Below, piece after piece: positions 8,196 through 17,644 of a stretch of 64,000 nt of DNA (within the stretch, counting starts at the first letter, position 1; the number at the start of each line of letters is the position of its first letter). The translations under genes and the position numbers were made by a program. The stretch is taken from contig NZ_CP060714.1 of assembly GCF_014395975.1 (NCBI RefSeq), positions 1,550,001-1,614,000 on the forward strand, read 5' to 3'. The DNA is from Diaphorobacter ruginosibacter. GTDB taxonomy: Bacteria > Pseudomonadota > Gammaproteobacteria > Burkholderiales > Burkholderiaceae_C. The notes beneath the pieces are model-generated. The model did not search any database, was not told the DNA's origin, and saw only the letters and a list, made by a program, of their open reading frames with translations.

Positions 8196-9326
8196 CTACC
8201 TTGCAAGGCGCACGCGCTCGATGGCCTGCCCCAGCTGGATGACCGCGAGCGCGTAGTACCGCGAGGGGTTGTACTTCGTCAGGGCCAGGAAATTCTGGGT
8301 TCCCGCGATATGGATTGGCTCGGAAGCACCGTTTTCAAGTGCGATGAGCGAGAGCAGGATGCCATCGGGAATGTCGTCCTGCTGGTCCAGATCGACTCCC
8401 GCATCGCGCAACTCTGCCTGCGTGAATGAGGGGCGGATTCCGGCATCCAGCAGGCGTTGCAGTTCATGGGCGCTGCCGCGATGCGTGATCTCGTAGTGCG
8501 CGGGCAATCCTGCGATCCAGCCATGCCCCTGCAGGTAGTTGGCAACGGAGCCGATCGCGTCGCTCGGCGACCAGAGATCGATATGTCCGTCGCCATCGAA
8601 GTCCACCCCGTAGCGTGCCCAGCTGGACGGCATGAACTGCGGCAGTCCCATGTCGCCCGAGTGGCTGCCGCGCAGGCTGCCGGGTGCGATCCGCTGCTCG
8701 CGCGCCGTCAGCAGGTACTCCTCGAGTTCACGGGCGAAATACTGCTGGCGCTGTTCGGCGCGCGGATGTTCCCTTGGGAAGTCGAAGGCCAGGGTGGCCA
8801 GCGCGTCGAGCACACGGAACTGCCCGAGCTGCTGGCCGTAGAGCGTCTCCATGCCGATGACCCCGGCGATGATGCTGGCGGGCACGCCGAACCGCTCCTG
8901 GGCGCGCTGCAGGGCATCGGCGTGCTCCTGCCAGAACTGCACGCCCGCGCGCACGCGCACCGGCTCCACGAAGCGGGTGCGGTAGGCCGTCCAGTTCTTT
9001 CGGGCGCCCGGCGTGAGTGCCTGCGGAAGCACCAGGGTGCGCACGGACCGGATGATGCGTGCGGAGGCGAGCATCTGGCGCACGGCCGTCTCGTCCATGC
9101 CGTTGCGGCGTGCCATGTCCTCGGCAAAGCGCCGCACTTCGGGCCGATCGGCCAGTGCCCGCGTTGCCGGCGCACCGCCGTGGGAGACGGCAGGGGCGGA
9201 GTCAGGCACCGAGGGTGCCAGGTGCCGCTGCAGCACCATCCCGAGCGAAAGCGACAGCGCGGCCAGGACGGCGGCGGCCACCGTGGCGATCATGGTGATC
9301 GTCGTGGGGGCGGGCCGTCGTTTCAT
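8196..9326 (-). CDS. mltB: Lytic murein transglycosylase B-like
   Basis: 376 residues. MltB-family enzymes cleave the beta-1,4 bond between MurNAc and GlcNAc, forming 1,6-anhydroMurNAc. Visible signatures are GVIGMETLYGQQLGQFRVLD, holding the catalytic Glu, and GDMGLPQFMPSSW followed by VDFDGDGHIDLW, an EF-hand-like loop. A hydrophobic N-terminal segment (about residues 10-30) acts as signal or membrane anchor. There is no lipobox Cys, so it is not a classical lipoprotein. The start ATG 9326 lies 20 bases after the tgpA stop, making it the last gene of the moxR-DUF58-tgpA operon. Confidence 0.88.
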   Translation of the reverse strand: MKRRPAPTTITMIATVAAAVLAALSLSLGMVLQRHLAPSVPDSAPAVSHGGAPATRALADRPEVRRFAEDMARRNGMDETAVRQMLASARIIRSVRTLVLPQALTPGARKNWTAYRTRFVEPVRVRAGVQFWQEHADALQRAQERFGVPASIIAGVIGMETLYGQQLGQFRVLDALATLAFDFPREHPRAEQRQQYFARELEEYLLTAREQRIAPGSLRGSHSGDMGLPQFMPSSWARYGVDFDGDGHIDLWSPSDAIGSVANYLQGHGWIAGLPAHYEITHRGSAHELQRLLDAGIRPSFTQAELRDAGVDLDQQDDIPDGILLSLIALENGASEPIHIAGTQNFLALTKYNPSRYYALAVIQLGQAIERVRLAR

Positions 9327-9346
9327 GGACGCTTCATCCCGGATCT

Positions 9347-11455
9347 TCACGCGGTACGCAGGGGCTTGTTGGCGGATGGGGTGGGCCACTGGAGCTGGCG
9401 GAACTCCCGCTGCAGCGCGGGCAGCGCCGTTTCGGGCTCCCTGGCATAGCGCGCCTGCTCCACATGGAGCAGCCAGGTCGCGACAGGATCGCATTCGGCA
9501 CCGAAATGAGCACGGATCTGCAGGGCCATGGTGCGCGGCGGCAGGTGGGGCGCCAGATCCAGTCCGGCGCGGGCAAGCCGCTGGCGCGTACCGGACAGCA
9601 TGCGTTGCCAGGGATCCTGATGGTTCTTCTCCCACAGCGACCAAGCGATGCCGGCCAGGGCTGCGAGTCCGGCAATCGCCCCCAGCATGCGCGCCAGGTC
9701 CTGCCAGGAGGGCGAGCGCATGCCCATCGCACGCAGCAGGTCCATCTGGCGCTCCTGCGTGTAGTTGAGTACCCACTGGTTCCAGCGGTTGTTGACGGCC
9801 TCCCATGCCGCGCGCATCTGCGAGACCAGCGTGGGGCTGATGACGGTATCCATCGCCGAACCGAACGCGCCGCGCGGGGTCTGCAGCCGCATGTACTGGC
9901 CCACGCGCGAGGGCATGACGGCACCGGTGGGATCGATTCGGATCCAGCCACGGCCTTCGATCCACACCTCGGACCATGCGTGCGCATCGGCCTGGCGCAC
10001 GGTCCAGTAGTTGTCGAAGCCGTTGATCTCGCCGCCCTGGTAGCCGGTGACGATGCGCGCCGGAATGTCGAGTGCGCGCATGAGGATCACAAAGGCCGAT
10101 GCGATGTGTTCGCAGAAGCCTTCCTTGCGATCGAACCAGAATTCGTCGGCGGAATGCGTGCCGTAGACGCCGGGGTCGAGCGTGTAGTTGTAGCCCCCGG
10201 TGCGTAGCCGCCTGAGCGCCGCATCGACATAGGCCATCGAGCCCTTGCCCCGCAGTTGCGGGTCGGCGAGCATCTGCTCGGCCAGCTCCAGCGTGCGGGG
10301 GTTGAAGCCGTGCGGCAGTTGCACGTAGGGCTGCAGCTCGCGCGTGCGCTCGAGCGGGCCGCTCTGGAAGTCGATGTAGCTCTCGGCGTTGTAGCGCAGC
10401 ACATTCTGGATGGGCCGGTTCACCACCCACTGCAAGGAAGGCGTCATGCGTGCACGCATGCCTTCGGGCAGTTCGGGTGCCTGTTTCGCGGCGTCGAGCA
10501 GCAGCAGCCAGTGGCGGCGGCTGGGCTCGATGGTCACCTCGTAGCGGATGGGCTCTCCACGCACCTCGAGCATGGCCGATGCCGGTCCGCCGGCCCCGGC
10601 GCTGCCGTAGCGTGCCTCCTGGCCGTTCAGGGCAAACCACTCCATGCCATTGAAGTACGACATGACGGGGCCGCGGAAATACAGGTGGCGCTGCTCGGGA
10701 GGGCGCCCGTCCGGCGTGTCGAAGCGGATGCGCATGGCCACGGTCTCGTCGAGCACCAGCGAGGCCATCGCGCCGATCTTCATCTCGTCCGACAGTCCGC
10801 TGCGCCCGGACATGTCGTTGCCCGGCATGCCCCACAGCGGCGCCATGCGCGGAAACAGCATGAACAGCACCAGCATGACGGGGGCGCCCAGCGCGGCCAT
10901 GCCCGCTGCCGTGCGCATGCTCTGCATGAGCGGCGGCCGTCCCACGGGCATGTTGGAGTTGATCAGCCCGGTCAGCAGCCCGAGCAGGCCCAGCAGCATC
11001 ACCGCGGCCACGAGCAGCGACTGCGAGAAGAAGAAATTGGCCAGCAGCGTGAAGAAGCCGAGAAAGAAAATCACCATGGCATCGCGGCGCGCGCGCAGCT
11101 CGAGCGTCTTGAGCACCAGCAGCATGATGATCAGCGTGACGCCTGCGTCGCGCCCGACGATGGTGCGGTGCGAGAGCACCGTGAGCCCGATGGCCGCGAG
11201 CAGCAGGCCCGCCTTGACCCAGCGGCCGGGCAGTGTGCGGTGTGTTAAGGCCAGCCAGGCGCGCCAGAGCAGCAGCCCATAGGCGAATGGCATGGTCCAG
11301 ACAGGCACATGGGGCGTGAGCGGGGAGATCACCCAGCCCACCACGAGCAGCAGCCACAGCGTGTCGCGCGTTTCGCGGGGCAGGTTGGACAGGTGTTCCA
11401 CGAAGCGTGGTCGCTGTGTGGAGGAGGGCGGCGTGGCCGCACTGGATTTCAGCAT
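9347..11455 (-). CDS. tgpA: TgpA-like membrane transglutaminase-domain protein (DUF3488, transglutaminase core, DUF4129)
   Basis: 702-residue membrane protein. About six hydrophobic helices in residues 30-210 (DUF3488) precede a large periplasmic transglutaminase-like domain. That domain has a recognisable Cys-His-Asp triad: EGFCEHIASAF, DAHAWSEVW and GWIRIDPTGA. A further transmembrane segment (MLGAIAGLAALAGIAW) and a cytosolic DUF4129-like tail follow. P. aeruginosa TgpA has this architecture, is important for viability there, and its physiological substrate is unknown. The first codons overlap the last 7 bases of the DUF58 gene, implying translational coupling. Confidence 0.9.
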   Translation of the reverse strand: MLKSSAATPPSSTQRPRFVEHLSNLPRETRDTLWLLLVVGWVISPLTPHVPVWTMPFAYGLLLWRAWLALTHRTLPGRWVKAGLLLAAIGLTVLSHRTIVGRDAGVTLIIMLLVLKTLELRARRDAMVIFFLGFFTLLANFFFSQSLLVAAVMLLGLLGLLTGLINSNMPVGRPPLMQSMRTAAGMAALGAPVMLVLFMLFPRMAPLWGMPGNDMSGRSGLSDEMKIGAMASLVLDETVAMRIRFDTPDGRPPEQRHLYFRGPVMSYFNGMEWFALNGQEARYGSAGAGGPASAMLEVRGEPIRYEVTIEPSRRHWLLLLDAAKQAPELPEGMRARMTPSLQWVVNRPIQNVLRYNAESYIDFQSGPLERTRELQPYVQLPHGFNPRTLELAEQMLADPQLRGKGSMAYVDAALRRLRTGGYNYTLDPGVYGTHSADEFWFDRKEGFCEHIASAFVILMRALDIPARIVTGYQGGEINGFDNYWTVRQADAHAWSEVWIEGRGWIRIDPTGAVMPSRVGQYMRLQTPRGAFGSAMDTVISPTLVSQMRAAWEAVNNRWNQWVLNYTQERQMDLLRAMGMRSPSWQDLARMLGAIAGLAALAGIAWSLWEKNHQDPWQRMLSGTRQRLARAGLDLAPHLPPRTMALQIRAHFGAECDPVATWLLHVEQARYAREPETALPALQREFRQLQWPTPSANKPLRTA

Positions 11456-12462
11456 AGCGCCAATGCCTCCAGACAGCGGTGCCGGTGGGCGGCCCCGTTG
11501 CCCTGTTCGATTTCCTGGCCCGGCAGGCGCAGCCCGAAGTCGACTCCCAGCCGGTCGGCCTGGATGACCCAGGCGGTCAGGCGCGAGATGCGTGCCTCGC
11601 GATCGAGCAGGCCCGTGGCGGCGAGATCGAGCCAGAGCTCCTGCTGCTGCAATTGCTGCGCATCGCGGCTCACGAGTTCGTCGGAGCCCGACGCAAAGGA
11701 CTTGGCGGCCTTCTTCCAGACCACGAGCTTGAGCGGGTCGCCGCGGCGGTAGGCGCGCACGCCGTCGAACTCACCTACGCCGCGCGACGTGGCATGGCCC
11801 GCGCCCTGGGCGCGTGCCTCGCCCGGCGGCAGCGGCGGCGGGTTGTTCTCGGGCTGGGGATAGATCAGCACCTGTGCGGCGGGACGCCAGATGGTCCAGA
11901 CACGGAATGTGCCCAGCGGATAGCGTGTCTCGGCCTTGAGAGTGGGTACGCCGTGTAGTCCGCGGTGCGTCGGCTCGAACGAGACCTGGACGATCGACGA
12001 GCCCGCGCCGGGCACGTCGGTGAACACCCAGTTCCTGCTGCCGTGCAGCGCCAGGCCGATGGCATGGCGCGGCTGCCTGCGCGCGCTGGTCAGGGTGATT
12101 TCGAGCGGGCTCGCGCTACCCATGAACTGCGGTGCGGGGTCGGACAGGTGCAGGCTCAGGCCGCGCAGGGTCGAATGGCAGACGTAGATGCTCACCGCCA
12201 CGCACCCCACCAGAAGAAAGGTGAGCAGGTAGCCCAGGTTGAGCTGGAAGTTGATCGACGCCACCAGCAGGAGCAGCAGCGTGAGCGCCAGCATCCAGCC
12301 CGCGCCTGTCGGCAGGATGTAGACGTTGCGCTGGGTGAGCGTCAGCGTGTTGGTGGGGGCGATGCGCGACCACCACCATTGCCGCCAGCGGGCGCGCAGG
12401 GACAGTGGGGAAGCTGCATGCCCTGGAGGCTGCTGCGCTGCAGTGGAGCCGATGGACTGCAT
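11449..12462 (-). CDS. DUF58 domain membrane protein
   Basis: 337 residues. Two adjacent transmembrane helices at about residues 50-95 (GWMLALTLLLLLVASINFQ, YLLTFLLVGCVAVSIYV) are followed by an extended beta domain. The DUF58 signature comes next: GVGEFDGVRAYRRGDPLKLVVWKKAAKS. DUF58 proteins commonly pair with MoxR ATPases and are thought to form a vWA-like adaptor that the ATPase acts on. The gene lies 30 bases downstream of moxR and overlaps tgpA. Confidence 0.88.
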   Translation of the reverse strand: MQSIGSTAAQQPPGHAASPLSLRARWRQWWWSRIAPTNTLTLTQRNVYILPTGAGWMLALTLLLLLVASINFQLNLGYLLTFLLVGCVAVSIYVCHSTLRGLSLHLSDPAPQFMGSASPLEITLTSARRQPRHAIGLALHGSRNWVFTDVPGAGSSIVQVSFEPTHRGLHGVPTLKAETRYPLGTFRVWTIWRPAAQVLIYPQPENNPPPLPPGEARAQGAGHATSRGVGEFDGVRAYRRGDPLKLVVWKKAAKSFASGSDELVSRDAQQLQQQELWLDLAATGLLDREARISRLTAWVIQADRLGVDFGLRLPGQEIEQGNGAAHRHRCLEALALC

Positions 12463-12492
12463 GGAGGACGGGCTTTCGTCAGGTCTCGGGGA

Positions 12493-13413
12493 TCAGGGAA
12501 GCGGGATGGCTTCCACCATCGCGCGGACCTGCTCGACCGCCCCCCGGCCGGCGTCGCCGACGGGAATCAGGCGATGGGCCACGGTCTGCGGAAGAATCGC
12601 CTGCACGTCGTCGGGCGCCACGTAGTCGCGGCCGCTGATGAGCGCCTGCGCCTTGGCTGCGCGCATCAGCGCAATGCCGGCGCGCGGCGACAGGCCCTGC
12701 AGGAACCAGCGGCCGGAACGCGTGGCCGTGATCAGGTCCTGCACATAGTTCAACAGCGCATCGGACGCATGCACCGCGAGCACCAGTTTCTGCAACTGCT
12801 CCAGCTCGGCCAGCGACAGCTGGGGCAGCAGGTGGTCGAGCATGTCGCGCCGGTCGCTGCCGGCGAGCAGCATGCGCTCGGCATGGCGATCCGGATAGCC
12901 GAGCGAGATGCGCATCAGAAAACGGTCGAGCTGCGATTCGGGCAGCGCAAAGGTGCCGAGCTGGTCGTGCGGATTCTGCGTGGCGATCACGAAGAACGGG
13001 TGCGGCAGGGAGCGCGTCTCTCCTTCGACGGAAACCTGGCGCTCCTCCATGGCTTCGAGCAGCGCGCTCTGGGTCTTGGGGCTGGCCCGGTTGATTTCGT
13101 CCGCCAGCAGCACCTGCGTGAACACGGGCCCCTGGTGGAAGATGAAGGATTCCTTGCCGCGCTCGTACACGGAGACTCCGGTCAGGTCGCTGGGCATCAG
13201 GTCGGCGGTGAACTGCACCCGCGAAAAGCGCAGGCCGAAGGTGGTTGCCAGCGCATGCGCCAGCGTGGTCTTGCCCACCCCAGGAACATCCTCGATGAGC
13301 AGGTGGCCGCCGGCGAGCAGGCATGCGACGCAGTCCTGTACCTGGGATTCCTTGCCGACGATCACCGTGTTAAGCTGATCCAGAAGAGATTTGATCTTTT
13401 GCTGTGCGTGCAT
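12493..13413 (-). CDS. MoxR-family AAA+ ATPase
   Basis: 306 residues. Walker A is EDVPGVGKTTL, Walker B LLADEINRASPKTQSALLEAMEE, sensor 1 VIATQNPHDQLG, and a sensor 2 region follows ALPESQLDRFLMRI. A lid domain completes the protein. MoxR ATPases act as chaperone-like remodellers, usually with vWA/DUF58 partners encoded next door, as here. The cluster order moxR-DUF58-tgpA is conserved in Proteobacteria. The start is 38 bp from the divergent deacetylase-family gene, so both promoters must be compact. Confidence 0.9.
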   Translation of the reverse strand: MHAQQKIKSLLDQLNTVIVGKESQVQDCVACLLAGGHLLIEDVPGVGKTTLAHALATTFGLRFSRVQFTADLMPSDLTGVSVYERGKESFIFHQGPVFTQVLLADEINRASPKTQSALLEAMEERQVSVEGETRSLPHPFFVIATQNPHDQLGTFALPESQLDRFLMRISLGYPDRHAERMLLAGSDRRDMLDHLLPQLSLAELEQLQKLVLAVHASDALLNYVQDLITATRSGRWFLQGLSPRAGIALMRAAKAQALISGRDYVAPDDVQAILPQTVAHRLIPVGDAGRGAVEQVRAMVEAIPLP

Positions 13414-13451
13414 GGCCTGACGTTATTCGATAAATACAAGAGACTTGGCAA

Positions 13452-14411
13452 ATGACTTTGAGCAAGACGGGACTATTCACCCACCGGGATTGTTGGAAGC
13501 ATGAAATGGGCCCGGGTCACCCCGAATGCCCTGCACGGCTCGACGCGATCGAAGACCGGCTGCTTGTTTCCGGGGTGGCCGACGCCCTGGAGCGATATGA
13601 GGCCCCTCTGGCATCCCTCTCAGACATAGAGCTTGCGCATGATCGCATGTATGTGGCCTCGGTGCGTGGAATGTCGGACCGCATCGTCGAGGAGCAACTG
13701 GCCGGCGGTTCGGCCTACCAGCAGATCGACACCGACACCTCGATGAACGCCCATACATGGAACGCCGCGCTGCGCTCCGCCGGGGCGGCCATTGCAGCCA
13801 CGGACGCGGTGATGTCGGGCGAGATAGAAAACGCCTTCTGCAGCGTGCGCCCGCCCGGCCACCATGCCACGCGCAGCAAGGCCATGGGCTTCTGTTTCTT
13901 CAATAACGTGGCGATTGCCGCCAAATATGTGCTCGACCGCTATCGGCTGAAGCGCGTGGCGATCGTGGATTTTGATGTACATCACGGAAATGGCACCGAA
14001 GATATTCTGGCTGGCGATGACCGCACCCTCATGGTCAGCATCTTCCAGCACCCGTTTTACCCCTACAGCGGCGACCAGAATCCTGCCTCGAACATGGTGA
14101 ACGTTCCGGTGCCTGCCTATACCAAGGGTATGGACGTCCGTGAAATAGTGGAAATGGTGTGGATGCCGCGCCTGGAGGCATTCAAGCCCGAGATGATCTT
14201 CGTGAGCGCGGGCTTCGATGCCCACCGCGAGGACGACATGGGGCAACTGGGCCTGAACGAGCAGGACTATGCGTGGATCACGCAGCGCATCAAGGACGTG
14301 GCGCGGCGGTTCAGCAAGAACCGCATCGTGTCGTGCCTGGAGGGGGGGTACATGATGGATCCCCTCGCGCGCAGCGTCGAAGCCCATATCCGGGTGCTTG
14401 CCGACCTCTGA
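13452..14411 (+). CDS. Histone deacetylase superfamily (class II-like) amidohydrolase
   Basis: 319 residues with all landmarks of the arginase/deacetylase fold: MGPGHPECPARLDAI near the N-terminus, the His-His pair in VRPPGHHATRSKAMGFCFFNN, the metal ligands of DFDVHHGNGTEDI, SAGFDAHREDDMG, and LEGGYMM near the end. Bacterial members deacetylate small acetylated amines or lysines; acetoin-utilisation AcuC and polyamine deacetylases are relatives. The substrate is not predictable here. The following enoyl-CoA hydratase gene begins 51 bases downstream. Confidence 0.88.
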   Translation: MTLSKTGLFTHRDCWKHEMGPGHPECPARLDAIEDRLLVSGVADALERYEAPLASLSDIELAHDRMYVASVRGMSDRIVEEQLAGGSAYQQIDTDTSMNAHTWNAALRSAGAAIAATDAVMSGEIENAFCSVRPPGHHATRSKAMGFCFFNNVAIAAKYVLDRYRLKRVAIVDFDVHHGNGTEDILAGDDRTLMVSIFQHPFYPYSGDQNPASNMVNVPVPAYTKGMDVREIVEMVWMPRLEAFKPEMIFVSAGFDAHREDDMGQLGLNEQDYAWITQRIKDVARRFSKNRIVSCLEGGYMMDPLARSVEAHIRVLADL

Positions 14412-14462
14412 ACCGCGTAGCCTGGCCCGCGGTGGCTGTATGAAAGATGCGAGTTTCTTCCT

Positions 14463-15266
14463 ATGACGTTTGATATCACCGAATTTGCCGAGGGCCCGCT
14501 GCGCGCCGCGCGCGACGGGCAGGGCGTGGTCACGCTCACGCTGGATGATGCGAAGCGCTTCAATGCGCTGGGCGACGAGATGCTGGCCGCGTTGCAGAAG
14601 GCCCTCAAGGGCATTGCCGCGGACGAGTCCGTGCGCGTGGTCGTGCTGGCCGCGAACGGCCGGGCGTTCTGCGCCGGGCATAACCTCAAGGACATGGCCG
14701 CGCACCCCGAGCTGGCGTTCTACCAGGATCTGTTCGCGCGGTGCAGCCGCGTGATGCTGGGCATCCACCAATTGCCTGTTCCGGTGATCGCGCGCGTGCA
14801 GGGCATGGCGACCGCGGCGGGCTGCCAGCTGGTTGCGCAATGCGACCTGGCGGTGGCCAGCAGCGAGGCCAGTTTTGCGACCAGCGGCATCCAGTACGGC
14901 CTGTTCTGCTCGACACCGAGCGTGCCTCTGGTGCGCAACGTGCCCGCCAAGGTGGCGATGGAGATGCTGCTCACCGGCGAGTTCATCGACGCCGAGACTG
15001 CAAGGCAGCAGGGGCTGGTCAATCGCGTGGCATCGCCCGATCAGCTCGATGCCGAAGTGGACCGGCTCGTCCAGGCTATTCTCTCGAAGCCGCGCACCGC
15101 CGTTGCCATGGGCAAGGAACTGGTGCGCCGCCAGCGCGAGATGGGGGTCGAGGCGGCCTACCAGCTGGCCGGCCAGACCATGGCCGCGAACATGATGGAT
15201 GCCGACGCGCAGGAGGGCGCACGCGCATTCGCCGAGAAGCGCAAGCCGGTCTGGAGCAAGGGCTGA
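14463..15266 (+). CDS. Enoyl-CoA hydratase/isomerase family protein
   Basis: 267-residue crotonase-fold protein. The oxyanion-hole stretches are GRAFCAGHNLKDM and GMATAAGCQLVAQCDLAVAS. The first catalytic-Glu position of mitochondrial enoyl-CoA hydratase is not conserved: the sequence runs MATAAGCQLV where the family has a Glu-containing motif. This resembles the ECHDC3-like subgroup, so hydratase activity is not certain. The location just before an MscS channel gene and 1.6 kb before etfBA fits acyl-CoA metabolism. Confidence 0.83.
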   Translation: MTFDITEFAEGPLRAARDGQGVVTLTLDDAKRFNALGDEMLAALQKALKGIAADESVRVVVLAANGRAFCAGHNLKDMAAHPELAFYQDLFARCSRVMLGIHQLPVPVIARVQGMATAAGCQLVAQCDLAVASSEASFATSGIQYGLFCSTPSVPLVRNVPAKVAMEMLLTGEFIDAETARQQGLVNRVASPDQLDAEVDRLVQAILSKPRTAVAMGKELVRRQREMGVEAAYQLAGQTMAANMMDADAQEGARAFAEKRKPVWSKG

Positions 15267-15300
15267 ATGAGCGGGATGAGAGTAACGGCAGGAATGACGG

Positions 15301-16617
15301 ATGGAATGGTTTGATACGCTGAGCAGGGAATTCCGCGAGGCCAGCACCTGGGTGGAGCTGGGCGTCATCGTTGCCGGGGTGGTGCTGGCCTACATGCTGA
15401 GCAGCATGCTGGCACGGCGGGTGAATCGGCCAGAGTCGCTCTGGTTCGGCCCTACCGCCTTGCGCGGCGTGATGTTTCCGCTGCTCTCGCTGGTCCTGGT
15501 CTACATCGCGAATGTGATCGTCGGGCATATCGAGCCGGTGTTCTTCCTGCCCGCTGCGGTGTCCGTGCTGACGTCGATCGTGCTCATCCGCTGGACGGCC
15601 AAGGTGCTGGCCGCGGCGTTTCCAAGCTCGGGACTGGCACGGCTGGTGGAGCGCGTGTTCTCGTGGTGCGTGGTGCTGGTTGCCGTCCTGTGGATCGCCG
15701 GCCTGCTGCCGGTGGTGCTCAAGGAGCTTGACGGCATCAACCTCGCGTTCGGCAAGACCAATGTCAGCCTGCTCACACTGATTCGCGGCAGCCTCACGGC
15801 AGGCCTGATGCTCGTGGCCACGCTGTGGATCTCCGCCACCTTTGAGCGCCGCGTGCTGGACCAGACGGTCAACGATCTGTCCATGCGCAAGGTACTGATC
15901 AACGTGACGCGTGCCCTGCTGGTGCTCGTGGGCCTGCTGTTCGCGCTGTCGGCCGTCGGTGTCGACCTGACGGCGCTTTCCGTCCTGGGCGGCGCGATGG
16001 GCGTGGGCCTCGGCTTCGGCATGCAGAAGCTCGCGGCCAACTATGTCAGCGGCTTCGTGATCCTGCTCGAGCGTTCGCTGCGCATCGGCGACAACGTGCG
16101 CGTGGATGGATTCGAGGGCCGCATCACCGACATCAAGACCCGCTACACGCTGATCCGTGCGGGCAATGGCCGCGAGTCCATCGTGCCCAATGAAAGCATC
16201 ATCACGCAGCGCGTCGAGAACCTCTCCGCTGCCGACATGCGCTTCAACGTCACCACCAACATCGGCGTGGGCTACGACAGCGACGTGGCGCAGGTACGCA
16301 GGATCCTTGCCGATGCGGCGAAGGCGCAGCCGCGTGTGCTGTCCTCGCCCGAACCCGTGGCCTATCTGGTGAATTTCGGTGCGGACGCGATCGAATTCAG
16401 CCTGAACTTCTGGATCAGTGATCCGGCGGCGGGCGTGGCCAACCTGAAGTCGGACGTGAACATCGCGCTGCTCGAAGGCCTGCGTGCCGCGGGCATCTCG
16501 ATTCCCTATCCGCAACGCGTACTCCATCTGGCCGATGCTGCTGCTGCGGCGGCCGGCACGATACTGTCCGCCATGCCGCAAGGCGGCGAAGCGGCGGCGC
16601 CCCGGGAAGGCGCGTAA
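15301..16617 (+). CDS. Mechanosensitive channel, MscS family
   Basis: 438 residues. About five or six hydrophobic helices occupy residues 18-230. The last is the pore-lining helix with the Gly/Ala repeat SVLGGAMGVGLGFGMQKLAANYVSG. The beta domain follows (IGDNVRVDGFEGRITDIKTRYTLI), then the mixed alpha/beta C-terminal domain (FNVTTNIGVGYDSDV...). It is longer at the N-terminus than E. coli MscS (286 residues), like other multi-helix family members. It would open on membrane tension to release osmolytes. It begins 34 bases after the hydratase stop. Confidence 0.88.
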   Translation: MEWFDTLSREFREASTWVELGVIVAGVVLAYMLSSMLARRVNRPESLWFGPTALRGVMFPLLSLVLVYIANVIVGHIEPVFFLPAAVSVLTSIVLIRWTAKVLAAAFPSSGLARLVERVFSWCVVLVAVLWIAGLLPVVLKELDGINLAFGKTNVSLLTLIRGSLTAGLMLVATLWISATFERRVLDQTVNDLSMRKVLINVTRALLVLVGLLFALSAVGVDLTALSVLGGAMGVGLGFGMQKLAANYVSGFVILLERSLRIGDNVRVDGFEGRITDIKTRYTLIRAGNGRESIVPNESIITQRVENLSAADMRFNVTTNIGVGYDSDVAQVRRILADAAKAQPRVLSSPEPVAYLVNFGADAIEFSLNFWISDPAAGVANLKSDVNIALLEGLRAAGISIPYPQRVLHLADAAAAAAGTILSAMPQGGEAAAPREGA

Positions 16618-16831
16618 GCGCACATGAAGGCGCATGAAGGGGCACAGGACACCGTGGAACTACGGACCTGCGTCGCTTTCGTGACTGGCTCGCATATTTG
16701 CGGGAGCGCAATTTGATTGAATTCTGCTACGATTGAAGCCAAGAAAAGCACGACCGTTCTTTTTTATGAAAAGACCGATCATTCCAACGCCAATTGCCGC
16801 ATATGCTGCGGTGCGGGATAGAATGATTTGG

Positions 16832-16847
16832 TTTACGTACACGTCAA
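16832..16847. promoter_or_regulatory. Near-palindromic ACGT operator upstream of etfBA
   Basis: TTTACGT and ACGTCAA flank AC, an inverted repeat with one mismatch, 33 bases upstream of the etfB start. Regulators of fatty-acid and branched-chain amino acid degradation in Proteobacteria (LiuR, FadP and similar) recognise ACGT-centred palindromes that resemble this one, from memory. The regulator itself is not in the window. Confidence 0.45.
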
Positions 16848-16880
16848 CTAAACCAGTCAATAACTTAAGGAGCCGCAGCA

Positions 16881-17630
16881 ATGAAGGTTTTGGTCCCTGT
16901 CAAGCGCGTGGTGGACTACAACGTGAAGGTCCGAGTGAAGTCGGATGGCACGGGTGTGGACATCGCCAACGTGAAGATGTCGATGAACCCGTTTGACGAG
17001 ATCGCCGTCGAAGAGGCTGTCCGCCTCAAGGAAAAGGGCGTGGTCACGGAAGTGATCGCAGTGTCCTGCGGCGTGGCGCAATGCCAGGAGACCCTGCGCA
17101 CGGCCATGGCCATCGGCGCGGATCGCGGCATCCTGGTGCAGACTGACGAAGAACTCCAGCCGCTGGCCGTTGCCAAGCTGCTGAACGCCCTGGTCGCCAA
17201 GGAGCAGCCCGGCCTCATCATCCTCGGCAAGCAGGCCATCGACGACGACTCCAACCAGACCGGCCAGATGCTGGCTGCGCTGGCCGACCTGCCCCAGGCC
17301 ACCTACGCCTCCAAGGTGGAAGTGGCCGGCGACAAGGTCACCGTCACCCGTGAAGTGGATGGCGGCCTCGAGACCCTGGCTCTGAACACGCCTGCAGTCA
17401 TCACGACCGACCTGCGCCTGAACGAGCCGCGCTACGTCACGCTGCCCAACATCATGAAGGCCAAGAAGAAGCAGCTCGACACCGTCACGCCCGCAGACCT
17501 CGGCGTCGATGTCGCTCCGCGCCTGAAGACCCTGAAGGTGTCCGAGCCTGCCAAGCGCGGTGCCGGCGTGAAGGTGCCGGACGTCGCCACGCTGGTCGAC
17601 AAGCTGAAGAACGAAGCCAAAGTGATCTGA
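16881..17630 (+). CDS. etfB: Electron transfer flavoprotein beta subunit
   Basis: 249 residues. EtfB binds AMP and, with EtfA, shuttles electrons from acyl-CoA dehydrogenases to ETF-ubiquinone oxidoreductase. Signatures are MKVLVPVKRVVDYNVKVR at the start, MSMNPFDEIAVEEAVRLKEK, and ILGKQAIDDDSNQTGQMLAAL (AMP/FAD contact). AAGGAG precedes the ATG. etfA follows after 14 bases, so the two are translated from one message. Confidence 0.95.
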   Translation: MKVLVPVKRVVDYNVKVRVKSDGTGVDIANVKMSMNPFDEIAVEEAVRLKEKGVVTEVIAVSCGVAQCQETLRTAMAIGADRGILVQTDEELQPLAVAKLLNALVAKEQPGLIILGKQAIDDDSNQTGQMLAALADLPQATYASKVEVAGDKVTVTREVDGGLETLALNTPAVITTDLRLNEPRYVTLPNIMKAKKKQLDTVTPADLGVDVAPRLKTLKVSEPAKRGAGVKVPDVATLVDKLKNEAKVI

Positions 17631-17644
17631 GGAGAAGACAAGAA

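Noticed and set aside
8196..11357. A single very long minus-strand frame joining mltB with sequence under tgpA
   Set aside because: Only the part from ATG 9326 encodes MltB. The upstream part is an out-of-frame reading of tgpA that happens to lack stops.
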